Assembly (NCBI RefSeq): GCF_943736985.1
Contig: NZ_CALSFS010000001.1
Coordinates: 806,001 to 870,000, forward strand
Direction: 5' to 3'
Origin: Clostridium sp. Marseille-Q2269
GTDB lineage: Bacteria > Bacillota > Clostridia > Clostridiales > Clostridiaceae
DNA: 64,000 nt
Shown: piece after piece, positions 1-8,845 of the stretch
How positions within the stretch are numbered: position 1 is the first letter of the stretch
How the letters are laid out: every line of letters begins with the position of its first letter
Made by a program: the position numbers and the translations under genes
Notes under the pieces: model-generated
Database searches by the model: none
What the model saw: the letters and a program-made list of their open reading frames with translations, nothing else
Told to the model about the DNA's origin: nothing

Positions 1-247
1 TACCTGATAAAGCCATATTTGTATCTGTATAAATCTTTGTACCCTTTTTAAGAATCTCTTTTGCCGCCTCTATGGCTCCTTCTTTTATATAAATTAAATC
101 CTTATATTGAAAATCTGCTGTAGTATGTATTACTCTTTTTACTATCTTTAATTCTTGTTCTGAAAAATTGTGTTCTCCCATTTCTTCTTCTATTATTTCA
201 AAACTTCTCTTTTCTATATCCATTGGTTTTTTTATATAATCTTTCAC
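1..247 (-). CDS. cbiC: Precorrin-8X methylmutase CbiC, 3' end cut by window
   Basis: The first 82 codons are visible; the rest lies left of the window. The translation begins MKDYIKKPMDIEKRSFEIIE and contains IHTTADFQY, the histidine-bearing motif of the CbiC/CobH family. These enzymes move a methyl group from C-11 to C-12 of the corrin ring to give hydrogenobyrinic or cobyrinic acid. The start is a GTG preceded by GGAGG seven bases upstream. It follows cbiA by 136 bp on the same strand, so more cbi genes probably continue to the left. The family call comes from recognising the motif; the truncation is only the window edge. Confidence 0.88.
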   Translation of the reverse strand, partial: MKDYIKKPMDIEKRSFEIIEEEMGEHNFSEQELKIVKRVIHTTADFQYKDLIYIKEGAIEAAKEILKKGTKIYTDTNMALSG

Positions 248-383
248 AACTCTACCTCCATAATCCTAAGGCTTAAACATATTAAATTAATATAATGTAA
301 TTTAAACGTTATTTAAATAAAAAACAATACTTTCTATTAACACTCCCATTATATCACTTCCATTTCTCGTGGAATTCATATTT

Positions 384-1706
384 TTATCTGTTAATTAAGT
401 TTTTTATAAATTCCATATTTCCGAAGAAATGTACATGGCCATAAGCCCCTAATGTATTGTTTTTTGTATATCCACATTGCCAGTTTCTCTTAGATCCATC
501 ATAAACATCTTTAGTAAGTTCATATATTTTGTCCTCTTTTAAATCCACATAGGATTTATGGAATTCATGACAATTAATTTTTAACCCTTTAGGTAGTATT
601 TTATTTTCTTTTCCTACTTCTATTTTAGCATAGCCAAAGTTTTGAAGTCTTTTAGTCATATGACATTTACCTTTAAAAAATCCTACAGTGTTTTTATAAT
701 CTCCCTCTAAATCTTCTATGCCTTCTGTTAAATACATAAGTCCTCCACATTCTGCATAACATGGTAGTCCATTATTTAATGCTTTATTTATACTACTTAG
801 CATAGATTTGTTTTCTCTTAATTCATTTATAAATATTTCTGGGTATCCTCCGCCTATATATAAAAAATCTAAATGCTCTGGCAATTTTTTATCATTCATA
901 GGACTAAAATATTTTATATTACCTATATTCTCTAATAGTTCTATGTTTTCCTTATAATAAAAACTAAAAGCTCTATCATAAGGTATGCCTATATTTAGAT
1001 TCTTGTTTTCTAAGTAAAAATCATCCTTATATTTTTCTGTTTCTTTAAAATGATTTATCAAATTTTCTACATCTACGTACTTTAATATCAGTTCACTACA
1101 CCTATCTATTTTTTCTTCTAAATCTTTTATTTCACTGCTTTGTATAAGACCTAAATGTCTACTTTTTAATTCTAGTTTTTCTTCCTTTGGTACATATCCA
1201 AAGACCTTTAATCCACAATTTTCTTGAATTAATATCTTAAGCAATTTATAATAGCTTTCACTTACTTTATTAAAAATTACTCCTACTATATTTATCTTTT
1301 CATAATTTAATATTCCCATAATTTCTGCACATAATGTAGCACTTTGGGCTTTTGGAGTTAATACTAAAATCACTGGTAGATTTAAAACCTTTGATAGATA
1401 GGCCGTAGAATATTTTGTGTCTATGCCTTTTCCATCATACAATCCCATTACCCCTTCTATTACTCCTAAATCACCTTTGCCTCTACTATAAGCTGCCTTT
1501 ACGCCATCCGCTCCCATTAAATATAAATCTAGATTTCTAGAACTATTTTCTGTAACATGAGAATGGAAAGCTGGATCTATGTAATCGGGACCAACTTTAT
1601 ACCCCTGAACTTTGTACCCCTTTTTAATTAAGGCTTTCATAAGACCTAAAGTTACTGTGGTCTTTCCGCCCCCACTACTATTAGAAGATATTATTATACT
1701 TCTCAT
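384..1706 (-). CDS. cbiA: Cobyrinate a,c-diamide synthase CbiA
   Basis: At 440 residues this is the usual length for CbiA. The enzyme uses ATP and glutamine to amidate the a and c side chains of cobyrinate in anaerobic cobalamin synthesis. The N-terminal half is a P-loop ATPase with SSGGGKTT near residues 10-17. The C-terminal half is a class I glutamine amidotransferase domain with nucleophile motif YAECGGLMYL near residue 320 and a C-terminal His in GHVHFFGN near residue 425. The ATG at 1706 follows an AGGGGTG ribosome site. It lies between hemB and cbiC in the minus-strand corrin cluster. A strong GC-stemmed hairpin lies just upstream and could tune its expression. Confidence 0.95.
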   Translation of the reverse strand: MRSIIISSNSSGGGKTTVTLGLMKALIKKGYKVQGYKVGPDYIDPAFHSHVTENSSRNLDLYLMGADGVKAAYSRGKGDLGVIEGVMGLYDGKGIDTKYSTAYLSKVLNLPVILVLTPKAQSATLCAEIMGILNYEKINIVGVIFNKVSESYYKLLKILIQENCGLKVFGYVPKEEKLELKSRHLGLIQSSEIKDLEEKIDRCSELILKYVDVENLINHFKETEKYKDDFYLENKNLNIGIPYDRAFSFYYKENIELLENIGNIKYFSPMNDKKLPEHLDFLYIGGGYPEIFINELRENKSMLSSINKALNNGLPCYAECGGLMYLTEGIEDLEGDYKNTVGFFKGKCHMTKRLQNFGYAKIEVGKENKILPKGLKINCHEFHKSYVDLKEDKIYELTKDVYDGSKRNWQCGYTKNNTLGAYGHVHFFGNMEFIKNLINR

Positions 1707-1733
1707 AAAAACACCCCTTTGATTTAAAGTACA

Positions 1734-1771
1734 GAGTGGCGTTTTTTCATAAAATAAAAAAACGCCGCTCT
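1734..1771. terminator. GC-stem hairpin upstream of cbiA
   Basis: The arms GAGTGGCGTTTTTT and AAAAAACGCCGCTC pair around a short A/T loop, with poly-T/poly-A inside the stem. It sits between hemB and cbiA. It could end transcripts arriving from hemB or act as a processing or stability element. A clean U-tract after the stem is missing on both strands, so the terminator role is uncertain. Confidence 0.55.
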
Positions 1772-1857
1772 CAACTTTAAACTAATTCATTTTATATAGA
1801 TTTAATTCAATATAATAAAGATAAAAAATATATAAAATACACATATGAATAAACTTT

Positions 1858-1988
1858 AGCAGTTCTTAATTTGGCCGAATTAAAAATTTTTTGTAAGTTC
1901 TCACAAAACGTGAGAAGTCGGCGATGAAACCAAGAATGGCACCTTTACCGGGTAAAAAATTTTTAATGTAGCCATATTTATAACTGCT
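1858..1988. repeat. 131-bp MITE-like inverted-repeat element
   Basis: The two ends match as inverted repeats over about 34 bp with roughly seven mismatches. Both begin AGCAGTT and share the inner block ATTAAAAATTTTTT. Between them is a perfect small hairpin (TTCTCAC, AAAACG, GTGAGAA) and a GC-richer core, GGCGATGAAACCAAGAATGG. TTA directly flanks the inner ends on both sides and may be a target duplication. It carries no ORF. It could be a miniature transposable element or a structured RNA in the hemB-cbiA spacer; I cannot assign it to a named family. Confidence 0.6.
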
Positions 1989-2059
1989 TAGCAAAATAAA
2001 TGGTTTATAAATATATTTTCTTATCTTTGTGTTTTTAAAATTATCTCTATTTTAAAATA

Positions 2060-3034
2060 TTATTTTCTATCTTCTTTTAACCAAGCACTTGCTTCAAATG
2101 CATAATAAGTTATTATTATATCTGCTCCTGCTCTTTTTATAGATGTTAGCATTTCTAAAGCCACTCTTCTTTCATCTATCAATCCTAATTTTGCAGCTGA
2201 TTTTACCATAGCATATTCTCCACTTACGTTATAAGCTGCCAATGGAAATTCAAATCTATCCTTTGCCATTCTTATTACATCTAAATATGGTAGAGCTGGT
2301 TTTACCATTACTATATCCGCGCCCTCATTTATATCATCTTCTATTTCAAGCATTGCTTCTCTTCCGTTAGCTGGGTCCATTTGATATGTTTTTCTGTCTC
2401 CAAATTGTGGTGCTGAATTAGCTGCTTCTCTAAAAGGACCATAAAAAGCTGAACAATATTTTGCACTATATGCCATTATACCTATATGTTTAAAATTATT
2501 TTCATCTAATATTTTTCTTATAGCATAAACTCTTCCATCCATCATATCTGAAGGAGCTATCATATCTGCACCAGCTTTTGCATAGGATAAAGATATTTTT
2601 GCTAAATATTTTAATGATTCATCATTATCTACATTATGGCCATGAATTATACCACAATGTCCATGACTTGTGTATTGGCACATACATACATCGGCAACTA
2701 TATATAATTCAGGCATTAATTCTTTTAATCTTCTTATACCCTTTTGAACTATTCCATTATCATCAAAAGCTGCTGAACCACATTCGTCTTTATGATCTGG
2801 TACTCCAAATATCATTATTCCTTTTATACCTGATTTTCTAACTTCATCTACTAACTCTTCTAATCTATCTATAGAATAATGATAATTTCCTGGTAAAGAG
2901 GATATTTCTTCTTTAATATTTTCTCCTTCTACCACAAACATTGGATATATAAAATCCTGTTCTGTAATAATTGTCTCTCTTATCATAGATCTTATTGCTT
3001 CATTTTCTCTTAGTCTTCTGTGTCTTCTAAACAT
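2060..3034 (-). CDS. hemB: Delta-aminolevulinate dehydratase (porphobilinogen synthase)
   Basis: This enzyme condenses two 5-aminolevulinate molecules into porphobilinogen. The 324-residue length is typical. The catalytic lysines are visible in YSAKYCSAFYGPFREA near residue 196 and IVMVKPALPYLD near residue 246. The cysteine motif DVCMCQYTSHGHCG marks the zinc-type enzyme. The ATG follows AGGAGA with good spacing. It belongs to the same-strand group hemC, cobA-hemD, hemB that makes uroporphyrinogen III for corrin synthesis. The spacer to the next gene on the left holds an inverted-repeat element. Confidence 0.97.
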   Translation of the reverse strand: MFRRHRRLRENEAIRSMIRETIITEQDFIYPMFVVEGENIKEEISSLPGNYHYSIDRLEELVDEVRKSGIKGIMIFGVPDHKDECGSAAFDDNGIVQKGIRRLKELMPELYIVADVCMCQYTSHGHCGIIHGHNVDNDESLKYLAKISLSYAKAGADMIAPSDMMDGRVYAIRKILDENNFKHIGIMAYSAKYCSAFYGPFREAANSAPQFGDRKTYQMDPANGREAMLEIEDDINEGADIVMVKPALPYLDVIRMAKDRFEFPLAAYNVSGEYAMVKSAAKLGLIDERRVALEMLTSIKRAGADIIITYYAFEASAWLKEDRK

Positions 3035-3150
3035 AACACTCGTCTCCTTTTAGTTTATCGTCAGCTTATGCTAGGCGAATTAAATTTATTTTATATGTAA
3101 ACTATAAAATATTTATAGTCCAATAGCTTAATTGTTACTTACCATACATT

Positions 3151-3333
3151 TTAGTCCTTAAATTTTTCTGGATTTTTAATTTTCATAGATAAGACATGAC
3201 CACATTCTGTACAAATATCTGCTATAACTTTAGAACTAAGCCAACTTCCATCATTTCGCATCATACAGCTATCAAGTTTGCCTTCACCAATCTTTTCACA
3301 TCCACAGATTGGACACTTTTTGTTATGTTCCAT
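3151..3333 (-). CDS. Small zinc-ribbon protein, 60 aa
   Basis: This short protein has two Cys pairs, CPICGC near the start and CTECGH near residue 43. Together they form a four-cysteine zinc ribbon, and there is one further Cys in between. No enzyme domain is visible. It sits between cobA-hemD and hemB on the same strand with wide spacers, so it may simply be co-transcribed. I do not know its function. The composition and the paired CxxC motifs support a real gene. Confidence 0.75.
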   Translation of the reverse strand: MEHNKKCPICGCEKIGEGKLDSCMMRNDGSWLSSKVIADICTECGHVLSMKIKNPEKFKD

Positions 3334-3488
3334 AAACTATCATCTCTTAATACAAAATTCATGATGGTATTTCTTATATAATATATTTTTTCTAAAATAT
3401 GTAGCTATCATCATATGTATTAGACACTATTTCAGCCAAATAGCCTGACTTTATATAAAACATATTTCTCACTTATATTTTGTAAGTA

Positions 3489-3538
3489 TAACTAGATATT
3501 AAAAATATATCTACTTTTATATTTTTAATATCTAGTTA
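3489..3538. terminator. Perfect 21-bp stem at the cobA-hemD stop
   Basis: TAACTAGATATTAAAAATATA and its exact reverse complement flank an 8-base loop. The right arm overlaps the TAG stop of the cobA-hemD gene. Its position suggests transcription termination or 3'-end protection, but no clear U-tract follows. Confidence 0.6.
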
Positions 3539-4992
3539 GGTTGTAAAAGTTTATCTATTATTCCATCTATAGAGTATTCATCACAAATAGTATATTTTAC
3601 ATTGTTTTTTTCTAATTCTTTAGCTGTGATTGGTCCTATGGATATAATATTTTTTTCTTTTATACTCTTTATCCCTATGATAGAAATCATATTTCTAACA
3701 GTGGATGGACTTGTGAATATTACTGTGTCTACATTTTTAAATGTTTCTGTATTCTCACATTTTCCACATAATGTTTCATATATATGTGCTTCATCCACAA
3801 TACAGCCTTCCTTTTTTAATGCATCTACTAGAAAAGGTCTTGCCTCTTTTGAACGAGGAATAAGTATTTTGTCTCCTATTTTTATATACTTTTTCATTTC
3901 TTCAAATAGGCTTTCTGCTATAAAGTGCTTTGACTTAATAATTGGCATTATTCCTCTCATCTTTATTGCTTTACTGGTAGCTGGACCTATAGCTGCAAAT
4001 TTGCCATTAATATTTCTAATATCTATATTTTCTTTAATCAAATAATCAAAAAATATTTTAACTGCATTTACACTAGTAAGTACTATATAATCATATTCTT
4101 TTAAATTATGTAAATAAGATTCTAATTCATTTTCTGTGCTTTTTATTGCTATAGAATTTATTTCTGTAACTTGGGCACCTAGATCTAAAAGTTGAACTTT
4201 CAACTCCTTAGCTTGCTCTTTTGTACGGGTTATGCATATATTTTTACCAAACAAAGGCTTTTTTTCATACCAATTTAATTTATCTGAAAAATCAACTACT
4301 TCTCCTACTACTATTATTACTGGAGATTCCAACTTAGCTTCTTTTACTTTTTCTACTATATTTTCTAAGTTACCTATAACTTTTTTTTGCTTTGAAGTAC
4401 TTCCTTTCATAACCACTGCTATTTTACTTTTCTTATCCATTCCATTTTCTATAAGACCTTTAACTATTAATTCTAATCTGCCAAGTCCCATCATAAATAC
4501 TAAGGTTCCCCCTATATTAACTACTGATTTCCAGTCTATATCTAATTTATCCTTAGTCATAGCTGTAAAAATATGAAATCCTCTTGAAATACCTCTATGG
4601 GTTATAGGAATACCTGCATAATTTAGCACAGCTACTGGAGAAGTCACTCCCGGTATGACTTCAAATTCTATATTTTCATCTATAAGGTCTAAAGCTTCTT
4701 CTCCCCCTCTTCCAAATACATATGGATCTCCACCTTTTATTCTTCCTACAATGTGGCCTTCTTTTGCCAATTTCACTAACATTTCATTTATCTCATCCTG
4801 GCTTTTATAATGACAGCCTGGTTCTTTTCCACAATAATAAACTTTGCAATTTGGTGCTAAATATTTTAACAGTTCTCCATTTGCTAATCTATCATACATA
4901 ACTGCAGTACATTTTTTTAAGGCCCTTATAGCTTTTAGAGTTATTAACTCTTCATCTCCTGGCCCTGCACCAATTAAATATACTTTGCTCAT
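3532..4992 (-). CDS. cobA-hemD: Uroporphyrinogen-III C-methyltransferase / uroporphyrinogen-III synthase fusion
   Basis: This is a fused bifunctional protein of 486 residues. Residues 1 to about 240 are the SAM-dependent methyltransferase: VYLIGAGPGDEELITLKA near the start and GRIKGGDPYVFGRGGEEAL near residue 82. It makes precorrin-2. Residues about 250 to 486 are a HemD-type synthase, which closes and flips ring D to form uroporphyrinogen III. The ATG follows TAGGAGG. The fusion is common in clostridia. It lies directly after hemC and feeds the corrin branch. Confidence 0.96.
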   Translation of the reverse strand: MSKVYLIGAGPGDEELITLKAIRALKKCTAVMYDRLANGELLKYLAPNCKVYYCGKEPGCHYKSQDEINEMLVKLAKEGHIVGRIKGGDPYVFGRGGEEALDLIDENIEFEVIPGVTSPVAVLNYAGIPITHRGISRGFHIFTAMTKDKLDIDWKSVVNIGGTLVFMMGLGRLELIVKGLIENGMDKKSKIAVVMKGSTSKQKKVIGNLENIVEKVKEAKLESPVIIVVGEVVDFSDKLNWYEKKPLFGKNICITRTKEQAKELKVQLLDLGAQVTEINSIAIKSTENELESYLHNLKEYDYIVLTSVNAVKIFFDYLIKENIDIRNINGKFAAIGPATSKAIKMRGIMPIIKSKHFIAESLFEEMKKYIKIGDKILIPRSKEARPFLVDALKKEGCIVDEAHIYETLCGKCENTETFKNVDTVIFTSPSTVRNMISIIGIKSIKEKNIISIGPITAKELEKNNVKYTICDEYSIDGIIDKLLQPN

Positions 4993-5067
4993 ATTTTCCT
5001 CCTAAATATAAGTACATTATTACCTCTTCTTCTAAAATTACTTTTCCTTTTTATAATAGTAACTTAT

Positions 5068-5940
5068 CTAACTTTTAATTATTCTATCTGCTAATTCTAT
5101 ACCTAGTTTTTCATACTGTTCTTTAATTCCTATAATTTCTTTTTTCACTATCTCATTATTAACTTCAAACATACCTATTATATGCATTTTCTCACCTTTT
5201 ATAGATGCATATGCTCCTATGGTTGAATGACAATCTCCATCTAATTCTCTCATAAATGCTCTTTCTGCTGCTACACATACTCTTGAATTATAGTGATCTA
5301 AATCTTTAAATAAATTTTTTTGTGAATGTTCACACCTAACCTCTACCCCTAAAGCACCTTGTCCAACTGCAGGTACCATTTCTTTAGCATCAAAATAATC
5401 TGTAATCAAATGCTCTAGATTTATCCTTTTAAGCCCTGCCACAGCCAATATTATTCCATCTAGATTTTCTTTTCTTATTTTATCTATTCTAGTTTGAACA
5501 TTTCCTCTTATAGGAACTACCTGTAAATCTGGTCTTAAAAGTTTTAATTGTGCAGCTCTTCTTCTGCTACTTGTACCTATTTTAGCTCCCTTTCTTAAAT
5601 CCTTAAATTTAACATTATCTAAAGATATAAATGCATCTCTTACATCTTCCCTTTTGGGAATAGCTATTATTTCAAACCCTTTTGGCATTTCATAGGGCAC
5701 ATCTTTCATACTATGCACTGCAGCATCTGCTCTTTGTTCTAACATTGCCATTTCTATATCCTTAACAAATAATCCTTTTCCCCCTATTTTATCTAAAGAT
5801 ACTTCTAATATTTTATCACCTAAAGTTTCTATTAATAATTTTTCACATTTAATATTATGCTTTTTGTTTAATAAATCTATTATTATCTCTGTTTGCACCT
5901 GTGCAAGCTTACTTCTTCTTGTTGCTATTATAAAATTCAA
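5068..5940 (-). CDS. hemC: Porphobilinogen deaminase (hydroxymethylbilane synthase)
   Basis: The protein polymerises four porphobilinogen units into hydroxymethylbilane. The 290-residue length is normal. Visible family motifs include ATRRSKLAQ at the start, [12 protein letters not shown] near residue 128, and the cofactor-binding cysteine in [11 protein letters not shown] near residue 238. The best start is TTG at 5940, placed after GGAGG. The upstream neighbour is a broken precorrin-2 dehydrogenase gene and the downstream one is cobA-hemD. Confidence 0.96.
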   Translation of the reverse strand: MNFIIATRRSKLAQVQTEIIIDLLNKKHNIKCEKLLIETLGDKILEVSLDKIGGKGLFVKDIEMAMLEQRADAAVHSMKDVPYEMPKGFEIIAIPKREDVRDAFISLDNVKFKDLRKGAKIGTSSRRRAAQLKLLRPDLQVVPIRGNVQTRIDKIRKENLDGIILAVAGLKRINLEHLITDYFDAKEMVPAVGQGALGVEVRCEHSQKNLFKDLDHYNSRVCVAAERAFMRELDGDCHSTIGAYASIKGEKMHIIGMFEVNNEIVKKEIIGIKEQYEKLGIELADRIIKS

Positions 5941-6041
5941 AATCTATACCTCCATATATTGAAACTTAACTCAGATTAAATTTAAAATCTATCTAAATTT
6001 TAATTGAATCACTCCAAAAACTTCACAACTCTAATTACCCT

Positions 6042-6680
6042 TTATAAAAAAGTATCACTAGAATTATTAGTCATTGGATAAAACATCGATAATATTAGAT
6101 TACCATACCCTTTTTCGAAAAAAAAGTGAAAATCATTGGTACAGACAAAATCCATTATTTCATCCTTTAATCCATGATTTTTTATGTTACTTCTTATATA
6201 AGTAACATATTCTATATAGTTATCATATACTTCTAACTGTTTTTTTATTTTTTCTCCAATAAATGAGGTAGCTTTGGGACAGCCAACCTTGTTATTTAAA
6301 GCTAAAACCATAGTTTTACTTTCCCTTTGAAAACTATTAAAGCACAAACTCTTATCTTTATCTGAACAGTCTATATATAATTTGCTCAAAGCATCACAAT
6401 CATTTCTTATTTTTCTATTTTCTTCTTCATTTTCTGTGGTTATAACAACTAAATGTTTATCTAATATGTATTCTTTACTATAATTATTTTTTATAAATTC
6501 TATAGTTTCATATGACTTTAGATTTAAAACATCCTCTGAAAACTTAGGGGATAGTATGGATAAACTACAGCCTGTTTTTGTAAAAGCCTTACTCTTTATA
6601 AAAGCTGACCTTCCCCCTCATACTATTAGTATTCTAACTTTATTAGATTTTAGTGCAATAAAATTATATTTTTCCTGCAA
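6042..6680 (-). pseudogene. Precorrin-2 dehydrogenase with in-frame TGA
   Basis: Reading from a TTG at 6680, preceded by GGAG, the frame gives a Met8/CysG-N-type protein of 213 codons. It would oxidise precorrin-2 to sirohydrochlorin (factor II). Codon 21, at 6618-6620, is TGA exactly where the Rossmann motif VGGGR should have its first Gly (GTA TGA GGG GGA AGG). A G-to-T change in GGA explains it. The rest of the frame is open and family-like, with LVVITTENEEENRKI and DKSLCFNSFQRESK. The part after the TGA lacks the start of the NAD site, so a protein from an internal start should be inactive. A sequencing error is the alternative. Confidence 0.82.
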
Positions 6681-7013
6681 GTTTATTCACTCCAAAATTT
6701 TATTTTATATATACAATATAAGTTTATTAAGAAATACCATATTAAAATCATTGCTCTTGTGTATTTTAATTATATACTGTTAAAAATATAATTAAAAATA
6801 CTATGTTTTTATATACTATATAAGGTTTTACTTATGTAATATTAATTTTGTGTATCTTAATACATTAATAACTAAAATACACATATGTTTAATACCATTA
6901 ATATATTTATTAATTAAACCAAATTCCATAAATAATAAAATATATAACATATTTATTCCAATTATAATATTAACAATTTTTATATATAGGGTTGTGTTTT
7001 TAGGCTTAAATCT
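6681..7013. other. 333-bp AT-rich spacer without a recognisable gene
   Basis: This is where a cobalt-transporter ATPase (cbiO) or hemA might be expected in such clusters. I read both strands and found only short, low-complexity frames. No P-loop or glutamyl-tRNA reductase motif is present. Confidence 0.6.
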
Positions 7014-7715
7014 TTACTTAAAATATATTACTAATAATATTATTAAAATAATGTAACATAATATACTTAAAAATCTTATATAGGAAAAATCAAAATTTCT
7101 ATCTAAATAGGGCATATACCCTACATATCCTCTACTATCTAATCCTTCTTTTATTGTTTTCCATCTAATTAGTGTATTTACAAAAAGAATCCCTGCCATT
7201 TTTCCTGTATTTCTTATTTTAAGCTTGAATTCATCAAATCCACCTCTAGATTTTATAGAACTATACAAAATTTCATACTCATCATTTATAACCACTAAAA
7301 ATCTTTCCATTCCCTTGGCAATATCACACATGTCCTTTAAATATGTTCTCTTTGACAAGCAATATAGCATATCATCTATAGGAGTAGTTAAAGAAAAAAA
7401 TGAAAGGCATAATCCTGCACTAACACTTTTAAGTATAATTGTTAGGGTATATAAAATACCATAATCAAAAACAAATGTTATAGAAGATATAGCGGCAAAA
7501 GCAGTTACTTCTAAAGTTATCTTAATAACTATCTTTTTATTATTTTTAAAGATTAAATTTATAACTAGGAAAAATAAAATATTAAAGCATATAATCATAT
7601 AATTTTGAGTAAATCCCAAAATTATAATTGGGGTTATACTCAAAACCGATTTTTCTAAGGGATGTATGTTTGAAAACTTACTGGTTTTTGACAGAAGCAT
7701 TATTATTCTTAGCAT
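7014..7715 (-). CDS. cbiQ: Cobalt ECF transporter membrane protein CbiQ
   Basis: This 233-residue membrane protein is the transmembrane (T) component of the cobalt energy-coupling-factor transporter. It has several hydrophobic segments in the N-terminal 120 residues and a last one at the C-terminus. The two family coupling motifs are visible as SSIKSRGG and KEGLDSRGY; they normally dock on the ATPase CbiO. It overlaps the end of cbiN by 38 bp. An alternative ATG at 7700 would shorten it by five residues. No cbiO follows, so the ATPase must come from elsewhere or be lost. Confidence 0.9.
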   Translation of the reverse strand: MLRIIMLLSKTSKFSNIHPLEKSVLSITPIIILGFTQNYMIICFNILFFLVINLIFKNNKKIVIKITLEVTAFAAISSITFVFDYGILYTLTIILKSVSAGLCLSFFSLTTPIDDMLYCLSKRTYLKDMCDIAKGMERFLVVINDEYEILYSSIKSRGGFDEFKLKIRNTGKMAGILFVNTLIRWKTIKEGLDSRGYVGYMPYLDRNFDFSYIRFLSILCYIILIILLVIYFK

Positions 7716-7977
7716 TTCTCTTTTTACCTATATAATATCCTATAACTCCAGCTCCTAAAGCTGCTTGTGATGCAAATAATAAACTTTCTATTTCTCCTGA
7801 TGGTGGTTCCCAAACACTATGTGCCCATGGTTTATAATCCTTATTCATTTCCTGAATAACCCCTTCTGCTTGATCATCTGCTCCTGCAAATTCTCCTCCT
7901 CTTGCTCCTCCTATAAATAAAGAAGCAAGTATAACTACTGCTGATACTATGGTTATAATAATATTTTGCTTTTTCAT
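7678..7977 (-). CDS. cbiN: Cobalt transport protein CbiN
   Basis: CbiN is the small accessory subunit with two transmembrane helices that works with CbiM in cobalt uptake. This 99-residue protein has one helix at about residues 8-25 and another at about 65-85. Between them is the extracytoplasmic GADDQAEGVIQEMNKDYKPW region characteristic of CbiN. It starts three bases after the cbiM stop with GAGGTATAGTAT before the ATG and overlaps cbiQ, so the three are translationally linked. Confidence 0.92.
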   Translation of the reverse strand: MKKQNIIITIVSAVVILASLFIGGARGGEFAGADDQAEGVIQEMNKDYKPWAHSVWEPPSGEIESLLFASQAALGAGVIGYYIGKKRNAKNNNASVKNQ

Positions 7978-7980
7978 ATA

Positions 7981-8700
7981 CTATACCTCACTTAAAGTTT
8001 TTATTTCTTCTCTTGAGTATTTCATTATAAACTCAAAAATCATAATAGTTATTAATCCCTCTACTATAGCCAATGGTATTTGAGTTATAGAAAATATAGT
8101 AGCGAATTTTGTAAAAGATGCCATTACTCCTCCTACTTTTGCTGGAAAGGATAGGGCTAATTGCATTGATGTAACAGTATATGTGGCTAAATCTCCTAGA
8201 CTTGCAGCTAAAAATATAGCTAATTTTCTGTTCTTATTTTTTAATCCTCTATATATTAGATAAGATACTATAGGACCTACTATTCCCATAGAAAAAGTAT
8301 TGGCTCCAAGAGTTGTTATTCCACCATGGGCTAATAATATAGCTTGGAATAAAAGTACTATTACGCTTACAACTGAAGCTACAAACGGTCCAAATATCAT
8401 AGCTCCAAGGCCTGTACCTGTTGGATGTGAACAACTTCCTGTAACAGATGGTATCTTCATAGCAGATAATATAAATGCATAAGCTGCTACTACTGCTAAT
8501 AGCATTTTTAAGTCTTTATTTTTTTTAGTTTTTTTTCTTACTTGTCTTACTCCTATTATTATAAATGGTGCGCTTAAAACAAAATATAATGCTGCCCACT
8601 TAGGTGGCAAGAATCCTTCTGCAATATGCATAGCGTATGCATTTTGACATAAAGATAATATAAGTGCAGCTGTTAATAAAAACAAATACTTCTTTTTCAT
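7981..8700 (-). CDS. cbiM: Cobalt ECF transporter S component CbiM
   Basis: CbiM binds cobalt and crosses the membrane in the CbiMNQO uptake system. The 239-residue protein starts with a cleavable signal peptide ending AYA. This is followed by MHIAEGFLPP, whose Met-His-Ile start is the metal-binding N-terminus of mature CbiM. Later conserved pieces are SCSHPTGTGLGA near residue 90 and LGANTFSMGIVGP near residue 130. It is the first of the cbiM-cbiN-cbiQ group and starts after AGGAGG. Cobalt supply fits the surrounding cobalamin genes. Confidence 0.95.
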   Translation of the reverse strand: MKKKYLFLLTAALILSLCQNAYAMHIAEGFLPPKWAALYFVLSAPFIIIGVRQVRKKTKKNKDLKMLLAVVAAYAFILSAMKIPSVTGSCSHPTGTGLGAMIFGPFVASVVSVIVLLFQAILLAHGGITTLGANTFSMGIVGPIVSYLIYRGLKNKNRKLAIFLAASLGDLATYTVTSMQLALSFPAKVGGVMASFTKFATIFSITQIPLAIVEGLITIMIFEFIMKYSREEIKTLSEV

Positions 8701-8845
8701 TGTTTACCTCCTATTTTTTATAATATAATTTATTAAATATATACATTAAGTTTAAAATTGATTCCTATACTTTCTACTTTTTCTATAAAAAATCTTATAT
8801 TCCCTAACTGTTAATTTTTCTTACTGACTTTGGTAATTAAATATA

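Noticed and set aside
6850-7056. Plus-strand 68-codon open frame in the gap before cbiQ.
   Set aside because: Only hydrophobic low-complexity Ile/Leu/Asn composition, no ribosome site, and it overlaps the cbiQ end on the other strand.
8249-8434. Open frames on other frames or strands inside cbiM, PTS, Opp, helicase and protease genes.
   Set aside because: They lie wholly inside well-supported genes, have no ribosome sites and no family-like sequence, so they are shadows.
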